Source: Magnetospirillum sp. 15-1 (GTDB lineage Bacteria; Pseudomonadota; Alphaproteobacteria; Rhodospirillales; Magnetospirillaceae). From it: DNA of 64,000 bases. Under the pieces are notes generated by a model. It did not search any database. It was not told where the DNA came from and was given only the letters and a program-made list of their open reading frames with translations. The position numbers were made by a program, and so were the translations under genes. Below, in pieces: positions 42,424 to 51,439 of the stretch (position 1 is its first letter; each line of letters opens with the position of its first letter). The DNA lies in NCBI RefSeq assembly GCF_900184795.1, contig NZ_FXXN01000027.1, positions 103,296 to 167,295 of the forward strand, read 5' to 3'.

Positions 42424-42499
42424 TGGTGCCGGCGAGAGGACTCGAACCCCCGGCCCGCGCATTACGAATGCGCTGCTCTACCAACTGAGCTACGCCGGC
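42424..42499 (-). tRNA. tRNA-Thr (anticodon CGT)
   Basis: 76 nt including an encoded CCA. Acceptor arms GCCGGC / GCCGGC pair across the molecule, the D-arm reads AGCTCAGTTGGTAGAGC, the anticodon stem GCGCA / TGCGC encloses TTCGTAA (anticodon CGT, decoding ACG), and the T-arm carries GGTTCGAGTCC. Its 3' half is the att core of the adjacent islands. Confidence 0.95.
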
Positions 42500-42596
42500 C
42501 CATTGCGACGGCCGGCCCGAACGGGGCGGCCGAGGGGCGGAAAGTAGCGCCGCTCCGGGGGATTTGCAAGACCCTGTCGCCGCGCCGGTCCCGCGA

Positions 42597-43016
42597 TCAG
42601 GCGTGGACCGGCAGGATGGCGAAGCGGGCCATGGCGCCGCGCTCGATGGCGGCGGCGGCCAGACGGTCGATGTCGAGACGGTGGCGGAACAGTTCCAGCA
42701 GGCGCATGACCTCGCGGTGGGGGTCGCGGTCTGCGGCGGCCACGTCGCAGGCCAGGGCGTAGGCGGTCTCGCGCAGCTTGGGCGGCAGCGAGGCCTTGAT
42801 CACCTCCAGGATGCGGTTGAGCCCGTCGTCGGAATCGAGGATTTCGGCGCAGGTGGCGGTGGTCCGCGTCAGCAGTTCCGGATCGTAGTCGCGGAAGATG
42901 GGCAGGAAATTGACAATCTCGCCGATCATGCGCAATTCGGGATCGGTCATGTTTCCGTCGGCGGCCGAAACCATGACCATGACGTAAATAAGGGCCGCGT
43001 GGTGGCTGATCATCAT
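42597..43016 (-). CDS. TerB-like (tellurite resistance/co-chaperone fold) protein
   Basis: 139 residues from tandem ATGs at 43016/43013 with GGAGAA upstream. The helical pattern YVMVMVSAADGNMTDPELRMIGEIV and the later ALACDVAAADRDPHREVMRLLE match the TerB fold, including the acidic metal-binding-like loops (AADG, AADRD). Family members sense or bind divalent ions; precise role unknown. It diverges from the response-regulator operon. Confidence 0.75.
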   Translation of the reverse strand: MMISHHAALIYVMVMVSAADGNMTDPELRMIGEIVNFLPIFRDYDPELLTRTTATCAEILDSDDGLNRILEVIKASLPPKLRETAYALACDVAAADRDPHREVMRLLELFRHRLDIDRLAAAAIERGAMARFAILPVHA

Positions 43017-43120
43017 GGTTGTTCTCCGCGCCAAGCCTTGAACTGGACTTTACCCTTGCGGCGCGGCAAGGCGTCAAGCATAGATTTGTAAGATCCCTGA
43101 ACGCCTGCCGGAGCAAATTC

Positions 43121-43492
43121 ATGACGAGCCGCACCGTGCTATTGGTCGATGACAGCCGGGTCGCCCGCATGATGACACGCTCGGTGGTGGAGAAATCCTG
43201 TCCCGGCTGGGTCATCATCGAGGCCTCCACCGGCGAGGAGGCGCTGGCGCTTGTCGCCGCGTCGGCCCCCGATTTCGTCCTGATGGACGTCAACATGCCG
43301 GGCATGGGCGGATTGGAAACCGCCCGGCTGCTTCACGAGAAGTTTCCGGCGCTGGCCCTGTCGCTGCTGACCGCCAACATTCAGGATTCGGTCCGCGACG
43401 AGGCCGCCCGCCTTGGTATCGGCTATATCTCCAAGCCGTTGAAGGACGAGGTGCTGGTCCAGTTCCTGACCGGCGGGGGCGGGGCGTCATGA
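43121..43492 (+). CDS. CheY-like response regulator
   Basis: 123 residues, receiver domain only. The acid pocket and phospho-acceptor are present (LLVDDSRVARMM, VLMDVNMPGMGG with the acceptor Asp), as are the Thr (LLTAN) and Lys (ISKPLK) switches. The ATG at 43121 is chosen because the receiver begins five residues later. Its stop overlaps the CheC-like start (ATGA, 43489-43492), so phosphorylation and dephosphorylation partners are encoded together. Confidence 0.9.
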   Translation: MTSRTVLLVDDSRVARMMTRSVVEKSCPGWVIIEASTGEEALALVAASAPDFVLMDVNMPGMGGLETARLLHEKFPALALSLLTANIQDSVRDEAARLGIGYISKPLKDEVLVQFLTGGGGAS

Positions 43493-44109
43493 CTGAACTC
43501 ATCGGCGCGCTGGAGCGCGATGCCGTCGAGGAAATTCTGAATATCGCCATCGGCCAGGCGGCGGCCTCGCTGTCGCGGATGGTGCAGGATCAGGTCACTC
43601 TGTCGGTACCGTTCGTGGAGTTCCTTTCTCCGGCGGTGGCGGCGGAGCGGCTGGACGGCACCACCGGCGGCGCCGATTCCGTGGCGGTGCGCCAGCATTT
43701 CTCCAGCAGCTTTTCCGGTGACATCCTGCTGATTTTCCCCGAGCGGCGCAGCCTGGACCTGGTGCGCTCCATGCTGGGTGATTCGGTGCCCATGGAGTCC
43801 CTGACCGAGCTGGAGCAGGAGGCGCTGCTCGAGGTGGGTAACGTCATCCTCAATGCCTGCCTGGGCAGTCTGGCCAACCAGTTGGGTCTGACCATCCAGA
43901 GTTCCCTGCCCATCTACCTGCGCGGCCGCGGCGCCCGCATCCTCGACGCCAAGCATCCCGACACCGAGCTGGTGATGTTCCTGCAGGTGGATTTCTCGCT
44001 GGCCACCAAGGGGGTGCAGGGCTATCTGGCCTTCGTCATGGACATCGTTTCGGCGCGGTACTTCGCCGAGGCGGTTTCCGCCTATGTCTCCCGCGTGATC
44101 GGGGGCTAG
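43489..44109 (+). CDS. CheC/CheX-family phosphatase
   Basis: 206 residues. Both pseudo-repeat active-site motifs are visible: AVEEILNIAIGQAAASL and ALLEVGNVILNACLGSLAN, each with the E-x-x-N spacing and a later Pro (SVP, SLP). CheC-type proteins dephosphorylate CheY-like proteins. It sits between the receiver gene and the GGDEF-EAL gene, with the latter starting on the next base after its stop. Confidence 0.88.
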   Translation: MTELIGALERDAVEEILNIAIGQAAASLSRMVQDQVTLSVPFVEFLSPAVAAERLDGTTGGADSVAVRQHFSSSFSGDILLIFPERRSLDLVRSMLGDSVPMESLTELEQEALLEVGNVILNACLGSLANQLGLTIQSSLPIYLRGRGARILDAKHPDTELVMFLQVDFSLATKGVQGYLAFVMDIVSARYFAEAVSAYVSRVIGG

Positions 44110-46611
44110 ATGGGCACGCTCGTCTCCGATACCTTCCTGCGGTCCCTGACCGACGCCACGGAGATGGGATTCATTCTGCTGGACGGCGATGGCCGCACCA
44201 CCTTGTGGAATGCCTGGCTGGTCGAGGCGTCGGGGATCGCCGCCGCCGAGGCGTTGGGCCGCACCATTCCCGACATCTTCCCCCCGCTGGCCGACGGCCG
44301 TGTCGCCGAGGCCATCGGACAGGCGCTGAACAACGGCCTGTCGGCCATGCTGTCCTCGTCGCTCAACCGCACGCTGTTTCCATTGACGCGGAACGGCAGT
44401 CGCCCCGACCGGCGCGAGGCCATGCACCAGATCGTGGTGATCAAGCCGCTGGATACCGGCGGGCGGCACACCTGCCTGATCCAGATCTTCGATGTTACCA
44501 GCATGGCATCGCGCGAGGCGCTGCTGCGCCAGCAGGCCCGTACCATGGAGGCGCTGGCCGAGAATTACCGGCTGTCGGAACTGCACAACCGGGCCATCGT
44601 CGACAATACCGCCGACGCCATCGTCACCTTCGGCGAGGACGGGGCCATCGGCACCTACAATCCGTCGGCGGAGCGTATCTTCGGCTATGCCCCGCCCGAG
44701 ATCGTCGGCAAGCCGGTGACCCTGCTGATTCCGGAACTGACCGAGCCGGCATCCTTCCTGGACCACCGCACCGAGGTGACGGGGGTGCGCAAGATCCGCG
44801 CCCGCTTTCCGCTGGAACTGTCGCTGGCTTCCATGGAACTGGGCGGCCAGCGGCTGTTCGTCGCCATCGGCCACGACATCACGCTGCGCAAGGCCAACGA
44901 GGCCGAGCTGCGGAACCAGAAGGAATGGCTGACCACCCTGATCAACGCCATGCCCGACCTGATCTGTTTCAAGGACGGCAAGGGGCGCTGGCTGGTGGCC
45001 AACCAGTTCTATCTGGATCTGGTGGGGCTGTCGGGGGTGGATTACGTCGGGCGCACCGGCCAGGAACTGGCCCGGCTGTCGCACAATTTCCAGGAATTCC
45101 TGACCACGGCGAAAGAGACCGACGAGCGCGCCTGGAAGGACGGCAAGCCGCTCAGCTACGAGAAGGCCATGGAGACTCCCACACGGGGCACCAAGGTCTT
45201 CGACATGCTGAAGATTCCGCTGTTCAAATCCGATGGCAGCCGTCGCGGTCTGGTGCTGGTCGGCCGCGACGTCACCGAGCGCAAGCTGGCCGCCGCCCGC
45301 ATCCAGCATCTGGCCCATCACGATTCGCTCACCGACCTGCCCAACCGGGTGCTGTTCCAGGAGCGCCTGCGCCAGAGTCTGGCCCAGGCCAAGCGCTCGG
45401 GCTGGAAACTGGCGCTGATGTTCCTCGATCTCGACAAGTTCAAGGACATCAACGACACGCTCGGCCACCACGTGGGCGACCTGCTGCTGCGCGCCGTGGC
45501 CAAGCGCCTGACCCGCTGCGTGCGCGAGACCGATACGGTGGCCCGCCTGGGCGGCGACGAATTCGCGGTGATCCTCACCAATCTCGACGATCTGGAAGGG
45601 GCGTCGCGGGTGGCCGAAAGCATCATCGCCGGCATCAATGATCCCTTCGGGCTGGACGAGCACGAGGTGCGGACCAGCACCTCCATCGGCATCACCCTTT
45701 ATCCCGACGATGCCTCCGACGCCGACCAACTGCTGAAGAACGCCGATCTGGCCATGTTCCGCTCCAAGGCCGAGGGGCGGAACAACTACCACTTCTACGT
45801 GGCGCAGATGGACGCCGAGGTTCGTGCCCGCAAGATCATCGAGCACGATTTGCGCCAGGCGCTGGGCACCGATCAGCTGGAGCTGCACTATCAGCCGCTG
45901 ATCGAGATGACCACCAGGCGCATCGTGGGCTGCGAGGCCCTGCTGCGCTGGAACCACCCGACGCGGGGCTGGGTGCCGCCCGGCGAGTTCATTCCCATCA
46001 TCGAGCGTTCGGACCTGATCGGCCCGCTGGGTAGCTGGATTTTGCACCGCGCCTGCCTGCAGGGCCGCGAATGGCTGAAGGACGGGCTGGAGCCGCTGAA
46101 GATCGCCGTCAACCTGTCGCCGGCCCAGTTCAAGCAGACCCAGAGCGTCATGACCATGGTGGCCGACATCCTGGATCAGACCGGCCTGCCGCCCGACCAG
46201 CTTCAGTTGGAGATCACCGAGGGCATCGCCATGCAGAACGTCGACGCCACCATCGAGGTGCTGCAGGGCCTGCGCGCCATGGGGGTGGTGATCTCCATCG
46301 ACGATTTCGGCACCGGCTATTCGTCGCTCAACTACCTGAAGCGCTTCCCGGTGGACAAGTTGAAGATCGACCGCTCATTCGTGGTGGATATCGGCCTGCA
46401 TCCCGACAACGCCGCCGTGGTGGAGGCCATCGTCAACCTGGGCCACTCGCTGGGGACGCGGGTCAACGTGGAAGGCATCGAGACCCAGGAGCAACTGGAT
46501 TTCCTCGAGGCCCACAACGTGGACGAGGCCCAGGGCTTCTACTTCAGCAAGGCGGTTCCCGCCGACCTTTTCGCCGATCTGGTCCGCACCAAGAGTCCCT
46601 GGCCCAGGTGA
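44110..46611 (+). CDS. PAS-PAS-PAS-GGDEF-EAL cyclic-di-GMP enzyme
   Basis: 833 residues without membrane segments. Three PAS-like sensor modules cover about residues 5-130, 150-265 and 270-390. An intact GGDEF (RLGGDEFAVIL near residue 480) and an intact EAL (GCEALLRW near 607, with IDDFGTGYSSL and the later KIDRSFV/EGIET motifs) follow. It can therefore have both diguanylate cyclase and phosphodiesterase activity. Immediate linkage to a CheY/CheC pair suggests a phosphorelay that tunes c-di-GMP turnover. Confidence 0.93.
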   Translation: MGTLVSDTFLRSLTDATEMGFILLDGDGRTTLWNAWLVEASGIAAAEALGRTIPDIFPPLADGRVAEAIGQALNNGLSAMLSSSLNRTLFPLTRNGSRPDRREAMHQIVVIKPLDTGGRHTCLIQIFDVTSMASREALLRQQARTMEALAENYRLSELHNRAIVDNTADAIVTFGEDGAIGTYNPSAERIFGYAPPEIVGKPVTLLIPELTEPASFLDHRTEVTGVRKIRARFPLELSLASMELGGQRLFVAIGHDITLRKANEAELRNQKEWLTTLINAMPDLICFKDGKGRWLVANQFYLDLVGLSGVDYVGRTGQELARLSHNFQEFLTTAKETDERAWKDGKPLSYEKAMETPTRGTKVFDMLKIPLFKSDGSRRGLVLVGRDVTERKLAAARIQHLAHHDSLTDLPNRVLFQERLRQSLAQAKRSGWKLALMFLDLDKFKDINDTLGHHVGDLLLRAVAKRLTRCVRETDTVARLGGDEFAVILTNLDDLEGASRVAESIIAGINDPFGLDEHEVRTSTSIGITLYPDDASDADQLLKNADLAMFRSKAEGRNNYHFYVAQMDAEVRARKIIEHDLRQALGTDQLELHYQPLIEMTTRRIVGCEALLRWNHPTRGWVPPGEFIPIIERSDLIGPLGSWILHRACLQGREWLKDGLEPLKIAVNLSPAQFKQTQSVMTMVADILDQTGLPPDQLQLEITEGIAMQNVDATIEVLQGLRAMGVVISIDDFGTGYSSLNYLKRFPVDKLKIDRSFVVDIGLHPDNAAVVEAIVNLGHSLGTRVNVEGIETQEQLDFLEAHNVDEAQGFYFSKAVPADLFADLVRTKSPWPR

Positions 46612-46617
46612 TCGGGT

Positions 46618-47898
46618 TTATTCGCCCGTATGGGCGATGGCCTTCCTGAGGCGCCGCACGCCCAGCCACACCGCTCCGGCCACCACCGGCAGGCCGATCA
46701 GCCCGGCCAGATCGTAATCCACCGGCAGGCCCACGGCTTTCAGCCCCTTGGCGAGATAGCCGATCAGGCCCAGCAGGTAGTAGCTGATGGCCACCACCGA
46801 CAGGCCCTCAACGGTTTCCTGCAGGCGCAGTTGCAACTCGGCGCGGCGGTTCATGGAATTGAGCAGGTCGCGGTTCTTCTCTTCCAGCGCGATGTCCACC
46901 CGGGTGCGCAGCAGGTCGCCGGCCCGTGACACCCGTGTGGCCAGCAATTGCTGGCGTTCGGACACCGAGTCGCAGGTCTTCATGGCGGGGCCGAGGCGGC
47001 GGTCGATGAATTCGGCGAAGGTCTGCAGGCCGGGGATGCGGTCTTCGCGCAATTCCTCGATGCGGCGGCAGACGATGGCGTAATAGGCCTTGGCCGCCGA
47101 CAGGCGGAAACTGGTGGCGGCGTCCAGACGCTCGGCTTCGGCGGCCAGCCGGGTCAGATGCTCCAGCAGGTCGCGGTCGTTCTGCTGTACGGCGGGGTCG
47201 GCCAACTGGCTGACGATGCCGGCCAGATCGCGGTCGATACGGGCGATCTCGGGAGCCGACTGGCGGGCCAGGGGAAAGGCCAGCAGCGCCATCATGCGGT
47301 AGGTCTCGATCTCCAGAAGGCGCTGGACCAGCCGCCCGGTCTGGCCCCTGGTCAGGCCGCAATCCCTCAGCACCACCCGGCTGAAGCCGTCGGCGTGCAG
47401 GCGGAAATCGGTCCAGGCCTCGCCCGCCCCCCACAGCACCTTGGAGCCCACCAGGGTATTGCCGTCGAACAGCGACCCCAGGTCGTCGGGCAGGTCCTTG
47501 GCGACCACCACATGCACGGCGGTCATGGCCTCGCCCGGCATGGCCTCCAGCCAGTCGGCGGGAATCAGGTCGAGCGCCGTGGTGGCGAAGCCGTCCTCGA
47601 ACGGGTCGAAGCGCATGACGGTATAGGTGGAGAACTCGGAATGCCGCTCCCAGCGCAGGCGGAAGCCTCCCAGGTCGCGGATGAAATAGCCCGCGCCGTC
47701 GCCGGGCGGCTCGGCCCCGTGGGTGGACAGCAGGCGGGCGAGGTGGCCGCGCTCCTCGGCCGGGTCGGCGTGGACCATGGCCAATTGCGAGGCGCGCACC
47801 GGGGCGGAGAGCAATTCGTAGGGCCGGGCGTGGACCTCGCCGGCCAGACCGCGCCGCTGGGCGTGTTCGTTGAGCCTGATTGGCAAGCCTTCGACCAT
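46618..47898 (-). CDS. DUF3422 family membrane protein
   Basis: About 426 residues from the ATG at 47898 (GGAGA nine bases upstream); an in-frame start at 47958 would run almost into the tldD start. LNEHAQRRGLAGEVHARPYELL near the N-terminus is the DUF3422 hallmark. A long helical region is followed by two C-terminal transmembrane helices (VVAISYYLLGLIGYLA and LIGLPVVAGAVWLGV). Function unknown. It is convergent with the c-di-GMP gene. Confidence 0.85.
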   Translation of the reverse strand: MVEGLPIRLNEHAQRRGLAGEVHARPYELLSAPVRASQLAMVHADPAEERGHLARLLSTHGAEPPGDGAGYFIRDLGGFRLRWERHSEFSTYTVMRFDPFEDGFATTALDLIPADWLEAMPGEAMTAVHVVVAKDLPDDLGSLFDGNTLVGSKVLWGAGEAWTDFRLHADGFSRVVLRDCGLTRGQTGRLVQRLLEIETYRMMALLAFPLARQSAPEIARIDRDLAGIVSQLADPAVQQNDRDLLEHLTRLAAEAERLDAATSFRLSAAKAYYAIVCRRIEELREDRIPGLQTFAEFIDRRLGPAMKTCDSVSERQQLLATRVSRAGDLLRTRVDIALEEKNRDLLNSMNRRAELQLRLQETVEGLSVVAISYYLLGLIGYLAKGLKAVGLPVDYDLAGLIGLPVVAGAVWLGVRRLRKAIAHTGE

Positions 47899-47973
47899 TG
47901 CCCATATGTCTCCGATAAGAGATGCTTGGTTCTCCAGGTTTACACCACCCGCCCCCATCCGTCAGGAGCCTTT

Positions 47974-49407
47974 ATGTCCAACGTCGCCATGGCCCAGGAC
48001 CTGTTCTTCACCCAAACCGGCCTCGACGCGGACGGTTTGCGGCGCATCGTCGCCGAGGCGCTGGCCGGAGCCGATGACGGCGAACTGTTCCTGGAATACC
48101 GGCAGTCGGAATCCCTGGTCCTCGACGACGGCCAGATCAAGAGCGCCAGCTTCGACACCAGCCAGGGCTTCGGCCTGCGCGCAGTGGCGGGCGAGGCCCA
48201 TGGCTACGCCCACGGCTCGGAACTGTCAGAGGCGGCCATCCGCCGCGCCGCCGCCACGGTGCGCGCCGTGCGCTCCGGCCATTCCGGCACCATGGCCGCC
48301 CCGCCGTCCGGCGGCGCCAGGGCGCTGTACACCGAGGTCAATCCCCTGGCCCAGGTGCCCTTCGAGGACAAAGTCCGGCTGCTCGAAGAGATCGATTCCT
48401 ACACCCGCTCCAGGGACAACCGGGTGCGGCAGGTGACCGCCTCGCTGGCCGGGTCGTGGCAGGCGGTGACCATCCTGCGGGCCGACGGGACACTGGCCGC
48501 CGACATCCGTCCCATGGTGCGCCTGGGCGTCAACGTGGTGCTGGGGGACGGCGACCGCATGGAGACCGGCGGCCACGGCATGGGCGGCCGCATCGCCTAT
48601 GGCGGCGTCATGGGGCTGGCCGACTGGCATCATTGCGCCGACGAGGCGTTGCGCCAAGCCTCGGTCAATCTCGGCTCGGTGCCCGCCCCGGCCGGCGAGA
48701 TGCCGGTGGTGCTGGGCAACGGCTGGCCGGGCGTCATGCTGCACGAGGCGGTGGGCCACGGGCTGGAGGGCGACTTCAACCGCAAGGCCACCTCGGCCTT
48801 TACCGGCAAGATCGGGGCGCGGGTCGCCTCGCCCGGCGTCACCGTCGTCGACGACGGCACCATTCCCGACCGGCGCGGCTCGCTGTCTATCGACGACGAG
48901 GGCACGCCCACCTCGCGCACGGTGCTGATCGAGGACGGCATCCTGGTGGGCTACCTGCAGGACCGCATGAACGCCCGCCTGATGGGTGTCGCCGCCACCG
49001 GCAACGGCCGGCGCCAGTCCTATGCCCACGCCCCCATCCCGCGCATGACCAACACCTTCATGATGGCCGGGACCGCGGACCCGGCCGAGATCATCGCCTC
49101 GGTGCCGCGCGGCATCTACGCCGTCAATTTCGGCGGCGGTCAGGTGGACATCACCAACGGCAAGTTCGTGTTCTCCGCCTCGGAAGCCTATCTGATCGAG
49201 AACGGCAAGGTCGGCCCGGCGGTCAAGGGCGCCACCCTGATCGGCAACGGTCCCGATGCCCTGACCCGCATCACCATGATCGGCAACGACCTGGCGCTCG
49301 ACCCCGGCATCGGCACCTGCGGCAAGGACGGCCAGGGCGTGCCGGTGGGCGTCGGCCAGCCGACGCTGCGCATGGACGGCCTGACGGTGGGCGGAACGGC
49401 CGTATGA
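47974..49407 (+). CDS. tldD: TldD, metalloprotease subunit of TldD/E
   Basis: 477 residues from the ATG at 47974, preceded by AGGAG. The zinc site HEAVGHGLEGD is intact near residue 262 and the family strand motifs follow (GTIPDRRGSLSIDDEGTP, VNFGGGQVDITNGKFVFSASEAYLIE). TldD forms a protease with TldE/PmbA that processes peptides such as microcins and helps CcdA turnover. The partner gene is not in the window. A strong intrinsic terminator lies about 130 bp downstream. Confidence 0.95.
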   Translation: MSNVAMAQDLFFTQTGLDADGLRRIVAEALAGADDGELFLEYRQSESLVLDDGQIKSASFDTSQGFGLRAVAGEAHGYAHGSELSEAAIRRAAATVRAVRSGHSGTMAAPPSGGARALYTEVNPLAQVPFEDKVRLLEEIDSYTRSRDNRVRQVTASLAGSWQAVTILRADGTLAADIRPMVRLGVNVVLGDGDRMETGGHGMGGRIAYGGVMGLADWHHCADEALRQASVNLGSVPAPAGEMPVVLGNGWPGVMLHEAVGHGLEGDFNRKATSAFTGKIGARVASPGVTVVDDGTIPDRRGSLSIDDEGTPTSRTVLIEDGILVGYLQDRMNARLMGVAATGNGRRQSYAHAPIPRMTNTFMMAGTADPAEIIASVPRGIYAVNFGGGQVDITNGKFVFSASEAYLIENGKVGPAVKGATLIGNGPDALTRITMIGNDLALDPGIGTCGKDGQGVPVGVGQPTLRMDGLTVGGTAV

Positions 49408-49538
49408 CTTCGGTCTGCTAGGGTTCCAACACTAACACTTCCGTCGAAGAACCAATTGTAAACGACGGTTTTCGCGGTGGTTTCATATACGCTTGCCCTA
49501 GTGCCCATAAATTTTCCATGGGATAACCTGGAAGAGTG

Positions 49539-49572
49539 AAAGGGGGAACGTGCCATCGGCCGTTCCCCCTTT
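49539..49572 (+). terminator. Intrinsic terminator after tldD
   Basis: A perfect 12-bp stem AAAGGGGGAACG / CGTTCCCCCTTT with a 10-nt loop, ending in TTTATT. The A/T flanks could also work on the opposite strand. Confidence 0.8.
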
Positions 49573-49594
49573 ATTGTCCAGCGAGGTTATTCTG

Positions 49595-49840
49595 ATGGCG
49601 AAGGTCGGTCCCAATGAAGGTCCGTGCAGTTGGGAGGCGCGGCCGGTTGCCCTGGACGTCGACGAACTGCATCAGGTGCTCAATTGCGCGTCGGGGCGCG
49701 GTTGCAATCAATGCGTGAGGTGTAGCGAGCTGGCCCTGGAGCAGATGTTGCGGCAGGCCCGCCAGATGGGGCGCAGCGTGGTGGCCGGTCTGGAACGGCT
49801 GGAGGCGGACATGGAATTCGCCGGCGCCTTCGGTCTATAG
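49595..49840 (+). CDS. Small cysteine-rich hypothetical protein
   Basis: 81 residues; GCGAGG lies upstream of the ATG. The middle CASGRGCNQCVRC has the spacing of a small metal-binding knuckle, followed by a long helix (ELALEQMLRQARQMGRSV). Its end overlaps the cca stop by 6 bp in convergent orientation. No family recognised. Confidence 0.5.
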   Translation: MAKVGPNEGPCSWEARPVALDVDELHQVLNCASGRGCNQCVRCSELALEQMLRQARQMGRSVVAGLERLEADMEFAGAFGL

Positions 49841-51142
49841 CCCTCCGGCCATCAACTCCCGCAGCTTGTCCAGGCATTGGACGCGGTCGGGACGGTAATC
49901 AAGCCCCTCCCACCAGGCTTCCACCGCGACCAGCAGGCCGCCGATGCGGGGGCCGTGCGGTACCCCCATCTCCATCAGATCGCGGCCCTTGACCGGCAAT
50001 TCCACCGGTTCCCAGTCGCGGGCGGCATCCAGCAGGGCGGTCCAGCGTTCCGTTTCGGCGGCGTCGGGCCGCGCCTCCAGGGTGCGCCGCGCCGCCCAGG
50101 CCACCAGGGTCAGGTCACGGAACTCCTCGCCGCCCACCTTGCGCAGCGCCCGGCGGGTGGCGGGGCCATCCATGGTGAAATCCACCTGAACCCGCGGTGC
50201 CGCCATGGCCGCCACCCGCTTGCTCTGGGTACCCGACAGCTTGAGGCGGTCACCCAGGGCCAGGGCGCCGGCCCGGTCGGTGACCAGCAGGGCGGCCAGG
50301 CGCCGGATGGCGTCGGGGTGGATTTCGGGGCGGACCAGCCCCCGGCGCTCGAGCCAGCACAGGGTGCGCAGCCGCCCGAACTCGCGGGCCTCGGGCAGGA
50401 TGTGGGCCAGGATGCCGTGGCTGTGCATGACCAGCAGGGAGGGCGTGGGGTCGTCGGCCAGCAGCAGGCGCACCAGTTCGCCCGCCACCCGCTCGCCCGA
50501 CAGGTTTTCCAGGCGGCCGGCCATGCGGCGGCAGGCGTTGAGCGCCCGCGTCTCCATGGCGATGCCCCGGCCGTAATGGGCGTGGAAGCGGAAGAAGCGC
50601 AGCAGGCGCAGCGCGTCCTCCTCGATGCGCTTTTCCGGCTGGCCCACGAAGCGCACCCGCCCCGCCGCCATGTCGGCGATGCCGTCGAAGGGGTCGTAGA
50701 CCTGTCCCTCGGGATCGGCCGACAGGGCGTTCATGGTGAAGTCACGCCGCGAGGCGTCGGCCCGCCAGTCGTCGGTGTACTCGATGCGGGCGTGGCGGCC
50801 GAAGCTCTCCACGTCGACCCGAAGCGTGGTGATCTCGTAATGGGCCTTGCCGATCACCGCCGTCACCGTGCCGTGCTCGATTCCGGTGGGGATGGCATGG
50901 ATGCCGGCATCGTCCAGCAGGGCCAGCACCCGCTCGGGCGGGTCGGGGGTGGCGATGTCGATGTCGCGGATCGGCCGCTTCAGCAGGGCGTCGCGCACGC
51001 AGCCACCGACGAAGCGCACCTTGGCGCCATCGGCCTGCAGCGCCGCCACCACCGCGCGGGTTTCGGCGGCATCCATCCAGTCCTGCGGTCCCAGCAGGCC
51101 GATGGGGTCGCCGGGATTGAGGTGCAGGCGGGTTCTACTCAT
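49835..51142 (-). CDS. cca: CCA tRNA nucleotidyltransferase
   Basis: 435 residues. Class II nucleotidyltransferase head: VRFVGGCVRDALL, the metal pair in IRDIDIATPD, then RRDFTMNAL and the fingers motif EEDALRLLRFFRF. It adds or repairs the 3' CCA of tRNAs, which fits a genome in which at least some tRNAs encode it already. The C-terminal half carries the arch/tail helices. No clear Shine-Dalgarno is visible; the start lies just 14 bp from a 90-bp tandem repeat array. Confidence 0.93.
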   Translation of the reverse strand: MSRTRLHLNPGDPIGLLGPQDWMDAAETRAVVAALQADGAKVRFVGGCVRDALLKRPIRDIDIATPDPPERVLALLDDAGIHAIPTGIEHGTVTAVIGKAHYEITTLRVDVESFGRHARIEYTDDWRADASRRDFTMNALSADPEGQVYDPFDGIADMAAGRVRFVGQPEKRIEEDALRLLRFFRFHAHYGRGIAMETRALNACRRMAGRLENLSGERVAGELVRLLLADDPTPSLLVMHSHGILAHILPEAREFGRLRTLCWLERRGLVRPEIHPDAIRRLAALLVTDRAGALALGDRLKLSGTQSKRVAAMAAPRVQVDFTMDGPATRRALRKVGGEEFRDLTLVAWAARRTLEARPDAAETERWTALLDAARDWEPVELPVKGRDLMEMGVPHGPRIGGLLVAVEAWWEGLDYRPDRVQCLDKLRELMAGGL

Positions 51143-51155
51143 GTCGGGCCACGGC

Positions 51156-51439
51156 GGTGACTCGCCGCCACCCGGCCGCCATTGAGGCGGCGGCCAAGCT
51201 CGCGGAGGCGAGCGCCCGGCGAGGGACGATGATACGAGTCATTCCGGTGACTCGCCGCCACCCGGCCGCCATTGAGGCGGCGGCCAAGCTCGCGGAGGCG
51301 AGCGCCCGGCGAGGGACGATGATACGAGTCATTCCGGTGACTCGCCGCCACCCGGCCGCCATTGAGGCGGCGGCCAAGCTCGCGGAGGCGAGCGCCCGGC
51401 GAGGGACAATGATACGAGTCATTCCGGTGACTCGCCGGA
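51156..51439. repeat. 90-bp tandem repeat (three full copies plus a partial) between cca and the Nudix gene
   Basis: Units begin at 51156, 51246 and 51336, with a partial fourth at 51426 that already lies inside the end of the Nudix coding region. One base differs in the third unit (GGGACAATG for GGGACGATG). Each unit contains GC-rich hairpins such as GCTCGC-GGAG-GCGAGC. Because 90 is a multiple of three, it stays open in several frames, but there is no ribosome site, so I treat it as a non-coding minisatellite. Confidence 0.9.

Larger units (their letters stand above)
17694..42468. mobile_element. Integrative genomic island B at tRNA-Thr (about 24.7 kb)
   Basis: The two 45-bp att copies are in direct orientation 24,730 bp apart. 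The integrase gene lies next to the tRNA copy, as is standard for tRNA-targeted islands. Content includes an integrase, a helicase-primase fusion, an ImmA/DUF4411 pair, a serine recombinase and many orphan genes. No conjugation genes are recognisable, so it is probably a mobilisable or phage-satellite-like element. Confidence 0.85.

Noticed and set aside
43423-46047. 874-codon open frame antisense to the GGDEF-EAL gene
   Set aside because: Low-complexity His/Gln/Gly-rich translation typical of antisense GC-rich DNA; the sense strand has clear GGDEF and EAL motifs.
51135-51422. A 95-codon protein made of three 30-residue repeats on the minus strand
   Set aside because: It exists only because the repeat length is a multiple of three; no start signal or family match.
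51156-51439. CRISPR array
   Set aside because: The 90-bp units are contiguous and nearly identical; there are no unique spacers and no cas genes in the window.
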